A program made the translations under genes and the position numbers. Source: Spirosoma sp. KCTC 42546 (lineage in GTDB: Bacteria > Bacteroidota > Bacteroidia > Cytophagales > Spirosomataceae). From it: a DNA stretch of 64,000 bases. Positions 35,284 through 44,830 of this stretch are shown piece by piece. Position 1 is the stretch's first letter. Each line of letters starts with the position of its first letter. The notes beneath the pieces were generated by a model that worked only from the letters and a program-made list of their open reading frames with translations, was not told where the DNA came from and did not search any database. The stretch spans positions 310,001 through 374,000 of the forward strand of contig NZ_CP041360.1 in NCBI RefSeq assembly GCF_006965485.1. The letters are read 5' to 3'.

Positions 35284-36414
35284 TTAGCGAGCCTGGCCTG
35301 CCTTTTTTAATAAGTCAACCACTTTATTGATCGGTAATTGGTCTACCTGATGTCCCTGATCTCCTATAACGGTTTGGGCAGCAAAGAGTGAATTGATAAT
35401 CGCTTCTTCTGTGGCTTCGATAGCGGCCATGAAAAGTGGCGATACATTGTCGTTACGGAGTACGTTCACTTCATCGAACGAGCTTTGGGTGTCGTGCAGA
35501 ATTTGATAGGCAGTCGATACCGCAATCACGTAATCACCACTACCGTTAGAGGCAATGCCCCCCGTTCTGGCTAGTCCCATAAAGGCGCGTTTGGCCAGAC
35601 GTTTGAGATTGCGGGCATCCAACGGTGCGTCGGTTAAGACAACCATCATACAGGAACCATCCAGATTTTCTTTGAAGGAATACTTGCCCAAAGCCGCGCC
35701 AATAGGGACGCCAGCTAGTTGCAAGGCACCGCCGAAGTTTGTCTGTACTAAAACGCCGACTGTATAATTTCCCAAAGAGACAGGTAATTTACGGGACGAC
35801 GTACCAATGCCACCCTTAAACCCAAAGCAAACGGTTCCTGTACCAGCGCCAACATTGCCTTCGTCTACGGGGCCGGTTTTAGCCTGTTTAATTGCATCCA
35901 GTACGTGCTGCTTTGTTACGTGTCGGCCACGAATGTCGTTTAGGAAGCCATCATTGGTTTCGCCCACAACCGAGTTCACGGATCGTACCTGTTCGTTGCC
36001 TGCCTGGGTTAGCGTATAATCAATCAGTGCATCGGCAGCCGTGGGGACACTTAAGGTATTGGTTAAAACGATGGGCGTTTCCAGCGTACCGAGTTCTTCG
36101 ATCTGGCTATAGCCCATCAGTTTACCGAAACCGTTGCCAATGTAAATAGCAGCCGGGCTTTTTTGCTGAAACTGGTTGCCCGTATGGGGGAGGATTGCCG
36201 TAACACCCGTATGAATAGTCTGCCCCTGCTTGAGGGTAACCTGACCTACCCGAACGCCTGGTACATCGGTAATGGCGTTGAGCGTACCCGTTGGCATTAT
36301 GCCAAATCGGATGCCGTATTCGCGCGGACGTTTAGGTGTTTGGGCCATAATAAAGCCAGTAATAAGCAGCAAGAACGTTGTTGAGACAAGATTATAGCGG
36401 GAGGATAAGGCCAT
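35284..36414 (-). CDS. DmpA-type P1 family aminopeptidase
   Basis: A 376-residue exported protein of the S58/P1 family, self-processing N-terminal nucleophile aminopeptidases such as DmpA and BapA. After a signal peptide (about 1-24) come the family motifs REYGIRFGIMPTGTLNAITDVPGVRVG, GFGKLMGYSQIEELG, NSVVGETNDGFLNDIRG and the processing region GNVGAGTGTVCFGFKGGIGTSSR; the Ser in GTSS is the expected nucleophile. It probably trims peptides, beta-peptides or D-amino acid amides in the periplasm. Confidence 0.93.
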   Translation of the reverse strand: MALSSRYNLVSTTFLLLITGFIMAQTPKRPREYGIRFGIMPTGTLNAITDVPGVRVGQVTLKQGQTIHTGVTAILPHTGNQFQQKSPAAIYIGNGFGKLMGYSQIEELGTLETPIVLTNTLSVPTAADALIDYTLTQAGNEQVRSVNSVVGETNDGFLNDIRGRHVTKQHVLDAIKQAKTGPVDEGNVGAGTGTVCFGFKGGIGTSSRKLPVSLGNYTVGVLVQTNFGGALQLAGVPIGAALGKYSFKENLDGSCMMVVLTDAPLDARNLKRLAKRAFMGLARTGGIASNGSGDYVIAVSTAYQILHDTQSSFDEVNVLRNDNVSPLFMAAIEATEEAIINSLFAAQTVIGDQGHQVDQLPINKVVDLLKKAGQAR

Positions 36415-36483
36415 TTGACAGGTCTATTTACTTGCTGCTCAAATTACTGGATTATGGCATTGAATAGCCAGGCAGGCCCAATT

Positions 36484-36951
36484 TTATTGGCAATCTGTTT
36501 TCAGTAGTACATACTCGTAGCCTTGAGCTGGATTTTTCAGCACCCATTTTCCATCCTTTTCAACACGTTCTCCATCGCGCCAGGTTACTGAATCGCCTTT
36601 TAACGTAAAAATTACTTCGTACGCCTGGATTACTCCCTCGCCCGACCGCTGCCAGTCGGCCTGAATTTGGTTGTTGGTTCGTGTGCCATGTATGGAGCCA
36701 CGGGCCCGATCTTTCTCAAAAGGGATTACATCTAGCTCACCCGTTACTATTGAATCTTTAATAACCAACTGGAGCGTAATGGAATCCCGCCCAACGATTT
36801 GCCGGAAGCATAGTGTATCGGGTAGGGTCTTTTCTACTGCGTTAGTACGTACTGTCGAGTCGCCTAGGGTGGCTGATTCAGTTTTTGCCGAACGCTGACC
36901 ACAACTCGTAAGAAGAAATAACAAGGCGATAGGAGCGAAGATGAGACGCAT
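36484..36951 (-). CDS. Hypothetical lipoprotein
   Basis: A 155-residue predicted lipoprotein; the lipobox LTSC follows a short hydrophobic stretch (MRLIFAPIALLFLLTSC). The ATG at 36951 was chosen because the longer reading to 37146 has no homologue-like content and overlaps the DUF6510 gene. The mature part is mostly beta-strand (LVIKDSIVTGELDVIPFEKD, VIFTLKGDSVTW). Starts 2 bp after the DUF6510 gene, so it belongs to the molybdo-oxidoreductase unit. Function unknown. Confidence 0.75.
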   Translation of the reverse strand: MRLIFAPIALLFLLTSCGQRSAKTESATLGDSTVRTNAVEKTLPDTLCFRQIVGRDSITLQLVIKDSIVTGELDVIPFEKDRARGSIHGTRTNNQIQADWQRSGEGVIQAYEVIFTLKGDSVTWRDGERVEKDGKWVLKNPAQGYEYVLLKTDCQ

Positions 36952-36953
36952 TT

Positions 36954-37256
36954 TTATCGTTGACGTTGAATGATTGTACTGGTTAATCCGGCTACTATTC
37001 CTTCGACTGTGATCATGATCGTTTGGGGCGTTTTTACAACCTGTAGTACCATGCCATTGCAGGTGGAGCAGCGAAGTACTATGCCCGGCCCCCGGACATA
37101 AGCCAGCAGAGTTGCAAATTGGCCTTCCTTTTGGCAATGGCTGCACGTTGTCTGGAGCACGGTAACGTCAAAGCCGAGCAGCATTTGCAATTCACCAGCT
37201 ACGGCATTGCCATCCAATCGAAAGGCTTCATTAATCGTATCGGTGTCTGTATTCAT
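36954..37256 (-). CDS. DUF6510 zinc-ribbon protein
   Basis: A 100-residue protein similar to DUF6510: an opening LDGNAVAGELQMLLG helix, then CSHC (about 38-41) and CSTC (about 63-66) likely forming a zinc ribbon, with hydrophobic strands between. The start at 37256 avoids overlap with the upstream oxidoreductase; a start at 37301 would overlap by 20 bases. Proteins of this type are also seen beside sulfite-oxidase-like proteins in actinobacteria, which fits the neighbours here. The role is unknown. Confidence 0.75.
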   Translation of the reverse strand: MNTDTDTINEAFRLDGNAVAGELQMLLGFDVTVLQTTCSHCQKEGQFATLLAYVRGPGIVLRCSTCNGMVLQVVKTPQTIMITVEGIVAGLTSTIIQRQR

Positions 37257-37281
37257 AGTAGGGCCAGATTTAGTGTATACA

Positions 37282-38022
37282 TCAGGCACCGGTTGGGCCA
37301 AATCGTTCCGTACGAATCGTATCAGTTGGTAAGCCTACATCAACCAGTGTATTCGCTACCTGCTCTACAAGGAGGGTAGGGCCGCAGACAAAACAGATTG
37401 GCTGACTGGCAAACTGGTTCAGCACTTCAGTTAACATTGTACGATCTACCCGACGTTGGTAGCCGGTCCAATTTGGTGGGGCCTGACGTGTATAGGTGAG
37501 CAGTAATGTAAAATGAGCATCCTCCTCGGCTAACTGTCTCAGCTCCTGCCCATAAATGGTTTCCTCGGCTGTGCGGACACTAAAGAGTAGAATCGTCGGG
37601 TTTGTGGCACCAATCCGAGCCCGGTGGCGAAGCATAGCCATGAGCGGTACAATGCCAGACCCCCCTGCAATCAGCAATAGGGGCGTAGTGGCCAGGTTAT
37701 CTTTCCAGACAAAATAGCCGCCAATGGGCCCCCGTACTTCCAGCGGATCACCTATCGAAATGCCTTCATGCAAATAGGAAGATACTTCACCGTCGTCAAT
37801 TAATTCAACTGTGAGGTCAATTTCACCCGTTTGCTCAGGGGGCGATGCAATTGAATAACTACGTTCGGCCTGGTAGCCGTCTTCTGCCGTTAGCCGAAGA
37901 TCATAGTGCTGACCAGCTATATGAGCAATCCACTGCGGTAGTTGTAGGGTAAAGGTTTTTACACGAGGTGTTTCCTGCGTAATGGCTTTTACCTGGGCAA
38001 TCTGCCACTGAAATTTTTCCAT
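37282..38022 (-). CDS. FAD/NAD(P)-binding ferredoxin-reductase-type oxidoreductase
   Basis: A 246-residue protein of the ferredoxin-NADP reductase superfamily without a ferredoxin domain. The FAD motif is AERSYSIASPPEQTGEIDLT-like (RSYSIASPP about 54-62) and the NAD(P) motif LLIAGGSGIVPLMAMLRHR spans about 114-132; the C-terminus CGPTLLVEQVANTLVDVG is typical. It starts 8 bp after the sulfite-oxidase-like gene and probably supplies or takes electrons from it, forming a two-component system. Confidence 0.88.
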   Translation of the reverse strand: MEKFQWQIAQVKAITQETPRVKTFTLQLPQWIAHIAGQHYDLRLTAEDGYQAERSYSIASPPEQTGEIDLTVELIDDGEVSSYLHEGISIGDPLEVRGPIGGYFVWKDNLATTPLLLIAGGSGIVPLMAMLRHRARIGATNPTILLFSVRTAEETIYGQELRQLAEEDAHFTLLLTYTRQAPPNWTGYQRRVDRTMLTEVLNQFASQPICFVCGPTLLVEQVANTLVDVGLPTDTIRTERFGPTGA

Positions 38023-38030
38023 GCTGTTGT

Positions 38031-38645
38031 TCAGTCGTCCGTCCGATACCGTTGTTCCTTCCAGGGATCACCGTACATACTGTAACCTCCGCGTTCCCAG
38101 AAGCCAGGCTTATCGGATTCCATAAACCGTAAGCCCTTGATCCACTTTGCGCTTTTCCAGAAATACAAATGAGGAACCACTAGCCGGGCGGGGCCACCGT
38201 GTTCGGGAGTTAAGGGTTTTCCATCGAAGTTTATCCCGATGAATGCTTTACCCAAACGGAGGTCTTCGAGCGGAATATTGGTTGTATAATCGCCATAAGA
38301 ATAGGCCATTACGTAACGGGCTTCAGGCTTTAGGTCAACATGTTCAAGCAGCGTTTCTATGCTGACGCCTTCCCAGTGCGTATCCAGCTTCGACCACTTC
38401 GTTACGCAGTGAATATCGTTCGTAAACGATTGCTTCGGTAGGGCATTGAACTGCTCCCAGCTCCATTGGATGGGTGTTTCTACGAGCCCCTCCAGCGCGA
38501 ATGACCAGGTAGTCAGTGGAATACGAGGTGTTGGGCCAGCTGTTAATACGGGGAAATCGTAGGTTTCGTATTGGCCAGGTGGAATCCGTTCACTGGATAT
38601 GGACTCGCGTTTTCGTCCGAACCCTTTGTTGAAGAATGAAGCCAT
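38031..38645 (-). CDS. Sulfite-oxidase-like molybdopterin oxidoreductase
   Basis: A 204-residue protein of the sulfite oxidase/YedY molybdopterin domain family. The molybdenum-ligating Cys is C80 in NDIHCVTKWSKLD; the following YGDYTTNIPLEDL and HGGPARLVVPHLYFWKSAKW are cofactor-binding motifs. No dimerisation domain, heme domain, or signal peptide is visible, so it is the short cytoplasmic form. The ATG at 38645 was used because the extra 16 residues to 38693 are non-conserved. It leads a four-gene unit with FAD reductase, DUF6510 and lipoprotein. The true substrate is unknown. Confidence 0.9.
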   Translation of the reverse strand: MASFFNKGFGRKRESISSERIPPGQYETYDFPVLTAGPTPRIPLTTWSFALEGLVETPIQWSWEQFNALPKQSFTNDIHCVTKWSKLDTHWEGVSIETLLEHVDLKPEARYVMAYSYGDYTTNIPLEDLRLGKAFIGINFDGKPLTPEHGGPARLVVPHLYFWKSAKWIKGLRFMESDKPGFWERGGYSMYGDPWKEQRYRTDD

Positions 38646-38758
38646 GATCTTTGTTTGTCGAAAAATGAAGGAAGGAGACGTATTGGTAATCAACCTAAAC
38701 TAGTCACAATCTGCTAAAAAAGAATGAGTTCTGAAACTACTGTTGCTGGCATCCATAG

Positions 38759-39061
38759 TTAATTAGTGGAGGATTCATAGAAAATCAGTCGATTTTGCAA
38801 CTGGGAAAGTTGTTGCTGTAAGTCTTCTACGCGATCCAGCAAATCACTGACTACGTCCAGATCGTCGGCATGAATTGCCAGATCCTGATGCAGGCGGACT
38901 AGCTTCTCCAAGCGGCCCAGTTGCTCGGGTTGGACATAAGTGATTTGCTCAACAATCGTTGTTTCGATCAGGCCATTATCGGCTAGGGTTTCAACAAACG
39001 TGATTTCAACATGATGATACAGGCAAAATTCACGGACTGAGATCAGATGGGTCGTTTGCAT
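38759..39061 (-). CDS. cbpM: Chaperone modulator CbpM
   Basis: A 100-residue MerR-like small protein of the CbpM family, which binds the J domain of CbpA and controls it. The sequence shows a winged-helix start (LISVREFCLYHHVE), a helix around VEQITYVQPEQLGRLEKLVRLH and a coiled C-terminal helix (DRVEDLQQQLSQLQNR). It lies 11 bp after cbpA, the usual order. Confidence 0.9.
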   Translation of the reverse strand: MQTTHLISVREFCLYHHVEITFVETLADNGLIETTIVEQITYVQPEQLGRLEKLVRLHQDLAIHADDLDVVSDLLDRVEDLQQQLSQLQNRLIFYESSTN

Positions 39062-39072
39062 CTTTTCTAGGG

Positions 39073-39978
39073 TTAAAGGGTCGATAATTGGCGGAATAGC
39101 TCTTTTTGCTGATCCGTTAGATTGGTAGGGAGCTTTACCTGCCAGGTAATGTACAGATCGCCAAAGGAACCTTCCTGTTTGTAGACCGGGAAGCCTTTGC
39201 CTTTCAAACGAACTTTCGTGCCTGATTGCGTTTCTGGTTTTACGGTCAGTTTTACTTTGCCGTCCATTGTTTCAACGATACGTTCGCCACCCAACATGGC
39301 CGTATAGAGGTCAATTTCCTCGTCGACATACAAATCATTGCCTTTACGTTTATAGCGGCTATCGTCGGCAATAACGAACGTGATGTACAAATCGCCGTTA
39401 GGACCACCATTTACACCTGGTGCGCCATAACCCGCAAGTTTTATTTTTTGCCCGTTCTCGATACCCGCCGGAACGGTAATACGGATGTTTTTGCCATCGA
39501 CGGTCAGGGTTTGTTTATGCGTGGTGTACGCATCACGTAGATTGAGCGTCAATTCGGCCTGGTAATCCTGTCCTTTAAATTTAGCCTGCCGCCGACCTCC
39601 GCCCATTCCCGCATCCTGCCCAAACATAGACGAGAAAAAATCCGAGAAATCACTTCCCCCGAAACCGCCCGAAAAATCATAATCTCCGGTATCACCCTGG
39701 GCGTATTGAGGCCGGGACCGCTGTTGCTGTCGGGCTTGCTCAAACTGGTCGGCATGTTGCCAGTCTCTGCCGTACTGATCGTATTTCTTGCGCTTTTCGG
39801 GGTCGCTCAATACTTCATTGGCCTCATTGATCTGCTGAAATTTCTTGTTGGCCTCCGCATCGTTTGGGTTCAAATCAGGATGGTGTTTCCGAGCCAGTTT
39901 ACGATACGCTTTCTTGATGTCTTCGTCCGACGCGGTCTTCGGTACGCCCAGAACGCTGTAGTAATCGATAAAGTCCAT
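39073..39978 (-). CDS. cbpA: DnaJ-like co-chaperone CbpA
   Basis: A 301-residue J-domain protein. The J domain (about 4-70) has H33-P-D35, which stimulates DnaK ATPase; a Gly/Ser/Phe-rich linker (about 75-130) is followed by two substrate-binding beta-domains. There is no CxxCxGxG zinc finger, so this is the CbpA/class II type rather than DnaJ. It is followed by its modulator cbpM. CbpA can also bind curved DNA in E. coli. Confidence 0.93.
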   Translation of the reverse strand: MDFIDYYSVLGVPKTASDEDIKKAYRKLARKHHPDLNPNDAEANKKFQQINEANEVLSDPEKRKKYDQYGRDWQHADQFEQARQQQRSRPQYAQGDTGDYDFSGGFGGSDFSDFFSSMFGQDAGMGGGRRQAKFKGQDYQAELTLNLRDAYTTHKQTLTVDGKNIRITVPAGIENGQKIKLAGYGAPGVNGGPNGDLYITFVIADDSRYKRKGNDLYVDEEIDLYTAMLGGERIVETMDGKVKLTVKPETQSGTKVRLKGKGFPVYKQEGSFGDLYITWQVKLPTNLTDQQKELFRQLSTL

Positions 39979-40135
39979 AAGAGGTGGGAGTGTCTTGAAT
40001 AACGAACACGCTAACTAAACACCGAATAGGTAGGTATGGTTGTAAAGATACGGGAAGACTATGGGCCGTAGGAGTTGATTTTTATCAGCACATATTCCCG
40101 TAATTTGCTGTCCTCAAAGTAAATCCTAAATCCTC

Positions 40136-40639
40136 ATGAAAATCATTCGCTTACCTTACCTTTTCTTAGTTGCCCTTCTTGTTAGCCTCACCACCTACGC
40201 GCAAACCGCCAAAACCGGTTCGCTATCCGACGTTAGTTTTATGGAAGGGCGTTGGCTGGGAACCTTCAACGGTGGCCCAATTGAAGCAGCCTGGATAGCG
40301 CCTGTTGGCGACAACCTGACCGGGTTTATGCGCATGATGCGGGATAATAAAGTCACCATGTACGAAATGCTGATTTTTGAGCAGACGGAGCAAGGCCCGA
40401 TCGTTCTGGTAAAGCATTTTAAACCCGGCCTGATTGGGCAGGAGGAAAAAGACAAATCGGATCGCTACCGGTTCATCGAAGCTGGAAAAGATAAAGCCAC
40501 CTTCGAGAAAGAAGACGGCTCTATTCGCATTATCTACGAAAAACGATCGGCAGACCAACTGGCTATTCAACGGGGCCAACTGAAGGATGGAAAGTGGGCG
40601 TTTACCGACCTGTTTGTATTCAATCGCTTCGGGAAATAG
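40136..40639 (+). CDS. Secreted DUF6265 protein
   Basis: A 167-residue exported protein with a signal peptide (about 1-22, SLTTYAQ). The mature domain begins with FMEGRWLGTFNGGPIEAAW, and has the lipocalin-like pattern of DUF6265: GFMRMMRDNKVTMYEMLIFEQ and HFKPGL. The function is unknown. It converges with the hypothetical protein at 40650 (10-bp gap). Confidence 0.8.
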   Translation: MKIIRLPYLFLVALLVSLTTYAQTAKTGSLSDVSFMEGRWLGTFNGGPIEAAWIAPVGDNLTGFMRMMRDNKVTMYEMLIFEQTEQGPIVLVKHFKPGLIGQEEKDKSDRYRFIEAGKDKATFEKEDGSIRIIYEKRSADQLAIQRGQLKDGKWAFTDLFVFNRFGK

Positions 40640-40649
40640 GCTACTTCTA

Positions 40650-41294
40650 TTAATGCTCAAACGAATAGGTTTTGCCTGGTTCTAACAGCGGGTGCGGGCC
40701 TTCAAATCCAGTTTCGGAAAGTGTGTAGGTTACGTTCTCGAAAAAAGCCTCTGCAATCCAGGGTTCAAAGCGAAACTCGAAGTAGTTATGCGCTGGGTTG
40801 GTGATGGAGAAAACTGAATACCGATCCGGGCAAAGTTCGAATCGGAGCGAAATGGCTTCGGGGGCTTGTTGAGTAAAATGGACTTGCCCATCTGAATTGG
40901 TCATTTCCCGCTGAATGGCTTTTCCGTTTTTAATGGCGCATTCCACATAGCGCAGAATTTGTTTATTCGGGTCAACGATACGAATGGTTAGTCCAGTGCC
41001 GGGAACGGTTCGGCTGGTAACTAGTGCAAAGTCTCTCGGCGGACGTGGGCGACTGTTCAGTATTATCTGCTTGCCCTGCTGTTTCCAGGTACCCTGACCC
41101 ATTCTGTCGAGTGCACCGTAGGAGAAGAAAAAGTCAAAGGTAGAATCGGCGTTTAGTTTGATGCCTGAGCCTACTTCACGAACACCGGATAGGTAATATT
41201 CGCCAGTCATTGTTTTTTTAGAGGATTGCGCAACGGATTTACCTGCCATCAGGCAGATTATCAATCCAATCGCTAGTGGACGAATGAGAAACAT
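40650..41294 (-). CDS. Hypothetical secreted beta-rich protein
   Basis: No named family recognised. The 214-residue protein has a signal peptide (about 1-23, GKSVAQ) and a predicted beta-rich mature domain: GEYYLSGVREVGSGIKLNAD, FFFSYGALDRMGQGTWKQQG, then a carboxypeptidase-regulatory-like middle (QILRYVECAIKNGKAIQREM). Probably periplasmic or surface-bound. It follows the terminator of the Tricorn-like gene on the same strand. Confidence 0.7.
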   Translation of the reverse strand: MFLIRPLAIGLIICLMAGKSVAQSSKKTMTGEYYLSGVREVGSGIKLNADSTFDFFFSYGALDRMGQGTWKQQGKQIILNSRPRPPRDFALVTSRTVPGTGLTIRIVDPNKQILRYVECAIKNGKAIQREMTNSDGQVHFTQQAPEAISLRFELCPDRYSVFSITNPAHNYFEFRFEPWIAEAFFENVTYTLSETGFEGPHPLLEPGKTYSFEH

Positions 41295-41374
41295 GTCGAA
41301 TCTATTTATGCCGGAAAGCTATAGATTCCATTCGCCAACTGGGAGCTCCACTTGATAACAGGAGGAGATGGGTA

Positions 41375-41420
41375 AACAAAAAGGGGAACGTGACAAGTAA
41401 ATCACGTTCCCCTTTTTGTT
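41375..41420. terminator. Strong intrinsic terminator
   Basis: Perfect 19-nt arms (41375-41393 and 41402-41420) and an 8-nt loop. A-runs and T-runs lie at the outer stem, so it can act in both directions; its main client is the Tricorn-like gene that ends at 41458 on the minus strand. Confidence 0.93.
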
Positions 41421-41457
41421 CTCTGGCGCTTGGGCGGACCCGTCGTGCCAGACTATC

Positions 41458-44400
41458 TTACTTCCCGGTGCTGAGTTTGGATGCTTTCGCTTCGTTCAAC
41501 TCGTTAAGTAGTTCCGCTACGGCTTTATCTAACTGAACGTTTTTGTCGGTATAGCTTTCGCCAATTGGACGCGCTACCAGAATATCGACCGGGCGAGGAG
41601 CTAGTTCCATATTTTTACCTGTGTTGTCCGTAATTTTAATGAACGGCAGGCGTAGGTTCGATCCATCAATGAGTTGTGCGGCAGACGTGTAGATAATCCA
41701 GCCTCCTGTAGGTTCACCCACCACTTTACCCAGCTTGAGGGTCCGGTAGCCTTCCGTAAAGTCTTCCGCATCCGAAAGCGAGTGTTGGTTCGTGACCAGA
41801 ATCGTAGGTCGTTCCAGCGCCCGTTGGCCTAGCTGAGTTCGTGCCGGGGCCGATGGTAGTCCGCGTGGGGTCATGGTCATGTAGCCTTTACGCGTAAATA
41901 CATCCAGCGCATAGGCGTTTACAAATCCCCCATTATTATTTCGAACATCAACCACAACACCTTCACGAGCATGGTTGTCAGCGTCTAAATCAATATTCAA
42001 CTGCGCCAGCGACTCCGCCGACATATCGAATAAATGCACATAGCCGAGTCGTCCGTTACTGGCTTTATTTACGTACTCGCGCTGCTGCTGTACCCATTGC
42101 TTATACAGAAGTCCTTTCTCGGTGGCCAGATTAACGGGCCGTACCACTACCTCGCGCGGGGGAGCCGTTGCCGACGAGGCAATCATCAGCGAAATCCGAC
42201 GATTGATCTGGTTTTCCAGCAATTGATCCAGATTTGTAGTCGCGTTGATTTTCGTATCATCGACGCCCAACAGATAATCCCCTACCTTAATCGTACCTGC
42301 TATATCGGCGGGACTCAACGCAATCACTTCGGTGATTCGTAGTCGACCGGTGGTTTCATAGTCTGTGCGGTCGAAACGGAGTCCAAGACGTCCCGTTGTT
42401 GTCTGGACAGACCCCGCAGGTGCCGAAATGCCCGAGTGAGATGCATTCAGTTCGCCAAGCATCAGGCTGATGAGCCGACGTAATTCATCAGGTGTGCGAG
42501 CACCCGCTGCCAGGGGTTCATACTCGGCCCGAATCGCTTTCCAGTCTGCCCCATGAAATGTGGAGTCATAAAAGCCTTTGCTCTGAATGTCCCACGCCTG
42601 GCGGAATACCTGCACTTTCTCATCGCTGAAATCAACATCCATTTCTGCCGTAATACTCAGTGGTTTTGGCTCCCGTCGATCCAGCGCAACGGATTGGATT
42701 CGGCCTTGCTCGATGTAGAAAATCTCTTTGCCATCGGACGAAAACTGAGCCCCGCTTTTGTTGCCTGGTGTTGACGTTAACTGCCTGGCTACGCTTTGTT
42801 CTCGCCCTAATTCATCGAGTGAATAGGTGTATAAATTCTGCTGGCCCGCCACTGTAGCAATTAGCAACAGCGTTTTTCCATCCTTGCTAATGGAGTGAGC
42901 ATCTACATCGACACCCACCGGCAATAAGCTGAGCCGTTGCCGAATGTCCTCGAAAACGATATTGGTTGCTCCACCTTTACTGGCTTTGTCGGCAGTATCT
43001 GCTCGCGCTGTGGTGTCACGAGCCGGGGTTTTTGCGGTTGTGGACGGTGGTGTTGTGGGTTTTAGTGTTTTTGGAATTTCTTCATTGAACAGATCCCGGA
43101 ACTGATCTTCCCGGAATTTGGGCGGACGAGGTACTAAGTCAATTCGGGCAATTTGCGCTGTTTCGGTACGCTGGGTTGTACTGAACAAAATGTATTTTCC
43201 ATCAGGACTCCAGCTCAGATTACCACCAAATGTATTGGCCAGAAAACTAATGGGTTTACTATCGCCACCAGCAGCCGAGATAACCGAAATATTCCGAAAA
43301 GTTTTAGCCCCGTACGATGCAAAGGCAATCCATTTCCCATCCGGCGACCAAACGACTGAGCCAGACGAAGCCAGCGGTGGGCGACCCAGATACGCCTTTT
43401 TAAGCAGCCGTTCTTTTTTTGTGGCCATATCCAGTACGCGTAATTCCTGCCCATTTCGAATGAATGCCAGTAGTTTTCCATCCGGCGAAAACACAGGTGA
43501 ACTATCGTCGGTGAGGTCGTTGGTTAGTCGGGTTTCGTCGCGGGTGGCAAAATCGTATCGATAAAGATGAGTGGCCCCGTCCCGGCCTGACAGGTACACA
43601 AGTCCCCGGCTGTTGGGTGTCCAGATAGGTTGCGATTCATTGGCCGCGTTATGGCTGATCCGCGTAGCATCGCCCCCATCTTTGGCCGAGGCCGCAAATA
43701 CTTCGCCATGCACCGTGAAAGCTACTTTCTTGCCATCCGGCGATAACGCCAGTTCCCTGAATTGGCTGGTCTGTTTCAGGTGTTCCACTGCCGGGCTGGC
43801 AGCAACGCCCCGGAGCCGGATTGAAATTGGGCTGGCCTGACGACTGGCGATGTCATATTTCCAGAGGCCAAAATCGCGCTCAAACACGATTGTTCGACCG
43901 TCGTAACTAATGGATGGCCACAACACCCGACCACTGGTAAACGTAGTTAGCAGGGTTGGTTTACCAGGCAGCGCCTGCGACCACAGGTTTTGTACCTGGT
44001 TCCGATCGGATACGTAATAGAGTGTTTTACCATCCTGGCTCCACATGGGCCAGAGTTCTTTGGCACCGCTTTCCGTGATTCGCTCGTAGGCCGTGTCTCT
44101 TTTTTTTGCATCCAGATGATAGAGCCAGATTTCAGCTTCATCGAGGTGGCTTCGGCCTTTCCGCCACCACTGGTTAGAGGCAATTCCCCGTGCCGAAAAG
44201 GCCAGCGTTTTGCTATCGGGGGAGGGTGCGCTATAGAACTCATTCGCGTAGCGATCTGCCGTAACGGGCATAGGCGTTCCGCCTGTAATACTAACCCGGT
44301 AGATATCGTTCATACCGGAAATGTCCCGGCTGGTCGATTGGAAATAAACTAGTTTGCTATCGCGTGACCAGGCATTCAGTACCTCGTTGCCATCGTCATA

Positions 44401-44745
44401 GGTAAGCCGTTTGATCGTGCCCGTTTCCAGCGTGAGCAGATAAATGTCGCCGTTGCCGGTACGTGATGAGGAAAAGGCTACGTATTTGCCATCGGGCGAA
44501 TAGAGTGGGCGTGATTCGTTGTCAGGATGGGATACCAGCAAACGGGCTTCGCCACCACCCGTTGGCACGGTCCAGATGTCGCCACCCGATACAAATGCTA
44601 GTTCGCTCCCATCGGGCGAAAGGCTGGGTTCGGCATAAGCAAATTTGGGTGCTGGCGTAAGTGGCTGCGTTTGCCCAACGGATGGAATCGCAACTAGCGT
44701 GAGTAGTAAGCAGTGAAGTAGTAAACGTGTTGGAGAAGTGTGCAT
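41458..44745 (-). CDS. Tricorn-like S41 protease
   Basis: A 1095-residue protein resembling archaeal Tricorn protease. Order: signal peptide (about 1-25, SVGQTQ), a long run of TolB/WD40-like propeller repeats with SPDG motifs (about 40-620), an S41 core, a PDZ-like domain (IKVGDYLLGVDDTKIN) and the C-terminal catalytic part with NNNGGFVNAYALDVFTRKG and TNQHSLSDAEDFTEGYRTL, where the Ser in SLSDAED is the likely nucleophile. It probably digests peptides outside the cytoplasm. The ATG at 44745 gives a clean signal peptide; a longer reading from 44784 does not. Confidence 0.92.
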   Translation of the reverse strand: MHTSPTRLLLHCLLLTLVAIPSVGQTQPLTPAPKFAYAEPSLSPDGSELAFVSGGDIWTVPTGGGEARLLVSHPDNESRPLYSPDGKYVAFSSSRTGNGDIYLLTLETGTIKRLTYDDGNEVLNAWSRDSKLVYFQSTSRDISGMNDIYRVSITGGTPMPVTADRYANEFYSAPSPDSKTLAFSARGIASNQWWRKGRSHLDEAEIWLYHLDAKKRDTAYERITESGAKELWPMWSQDGKTLYYVSDRNQVQNLWSQALPGKPTLLTTFTSGRVLWPSISYDGRTIVFERDFGLWKYDIASRQASPISIRLRGVAASPAVEHLKQTSQFRELALSPDGKKVAFTVHGEVFAASAKDGGDATRISHNAANESQPIWTPNSRGLVYLSGRDGATHLYRYDFATRDETRLTNDLTDDSSPVFSPDGKLLAFIRNGQELRVLDMATKKERLLKKAYLGRPPLASSGSVVWSPDGKWIAFASYGAKTFRNISVISAAGGDSKPISFLANTFGGNLSWSPDGKYILFSTTQRTETAQIARIDLVPRPPKFREDQFRDLFNEEIPKTLKPTTPPSTTAKTPARDTTARADTADKASKGGATNIVFEDIRQRLSLLPVGVDVDAHSISKDGKTLLLIATVAGQQNLYTYSLDELGREQSVARQLTSTPGNKSGAQFSSDGKEIFYIEQGRIQSVALDRREPKPLSITAEMDVDFSDEKVQVFRQAWDIQSKGFYDSTFHGADWKAIRAEYEPLAAGARTPDELRRLISLMLGELNASHSGISAPAGSVQTTTGRLGLRFDRTDYETTGRLRITEVIALSPADIAGTIKVGDYLLGVDDTKINATTNLDQLLENQINRRISLMIASSATAPPREVVVRPVNLATEKGLLYKQWVQQQREYVNKASNGRLGYVHLFDMSAESLAQLNIDLDADNHAREGVVVDVRNNNGGFVNAYALDVFTRKGYMTMTPRGLPSAPARTQLGQRALERPTILVTNQHSLSDAEDFTEGYRTLKLGKVVGEPTGGWIIYTSAAQLIDGSNLRLPFIKITDNTGKNMELAPRPVDILVARPIGESYTDKNVQLDKAVAELLNELNEAKASKLSTGK

Positions 44746-44830
44746 TGGGGAAAAGAGGATTTTATATTCTCTAAAATTAAACATTATGCTCGATTCACCC
44801 TACACTGTTCTGAATCAGATTAGGTGAATT

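Noticed and set aside
40090..40130. Possible promoter TAATTTG upstream of the DUF6265 gene
   Set aside because: One base short of the TAnnTTTG spacing and no -33 element.
43118..43564. 148-residue plus-strand frame
   Set aside because: Antisense shadow of the Tricorn-like protease propeller; composition follows the complementary SPDG repeats.
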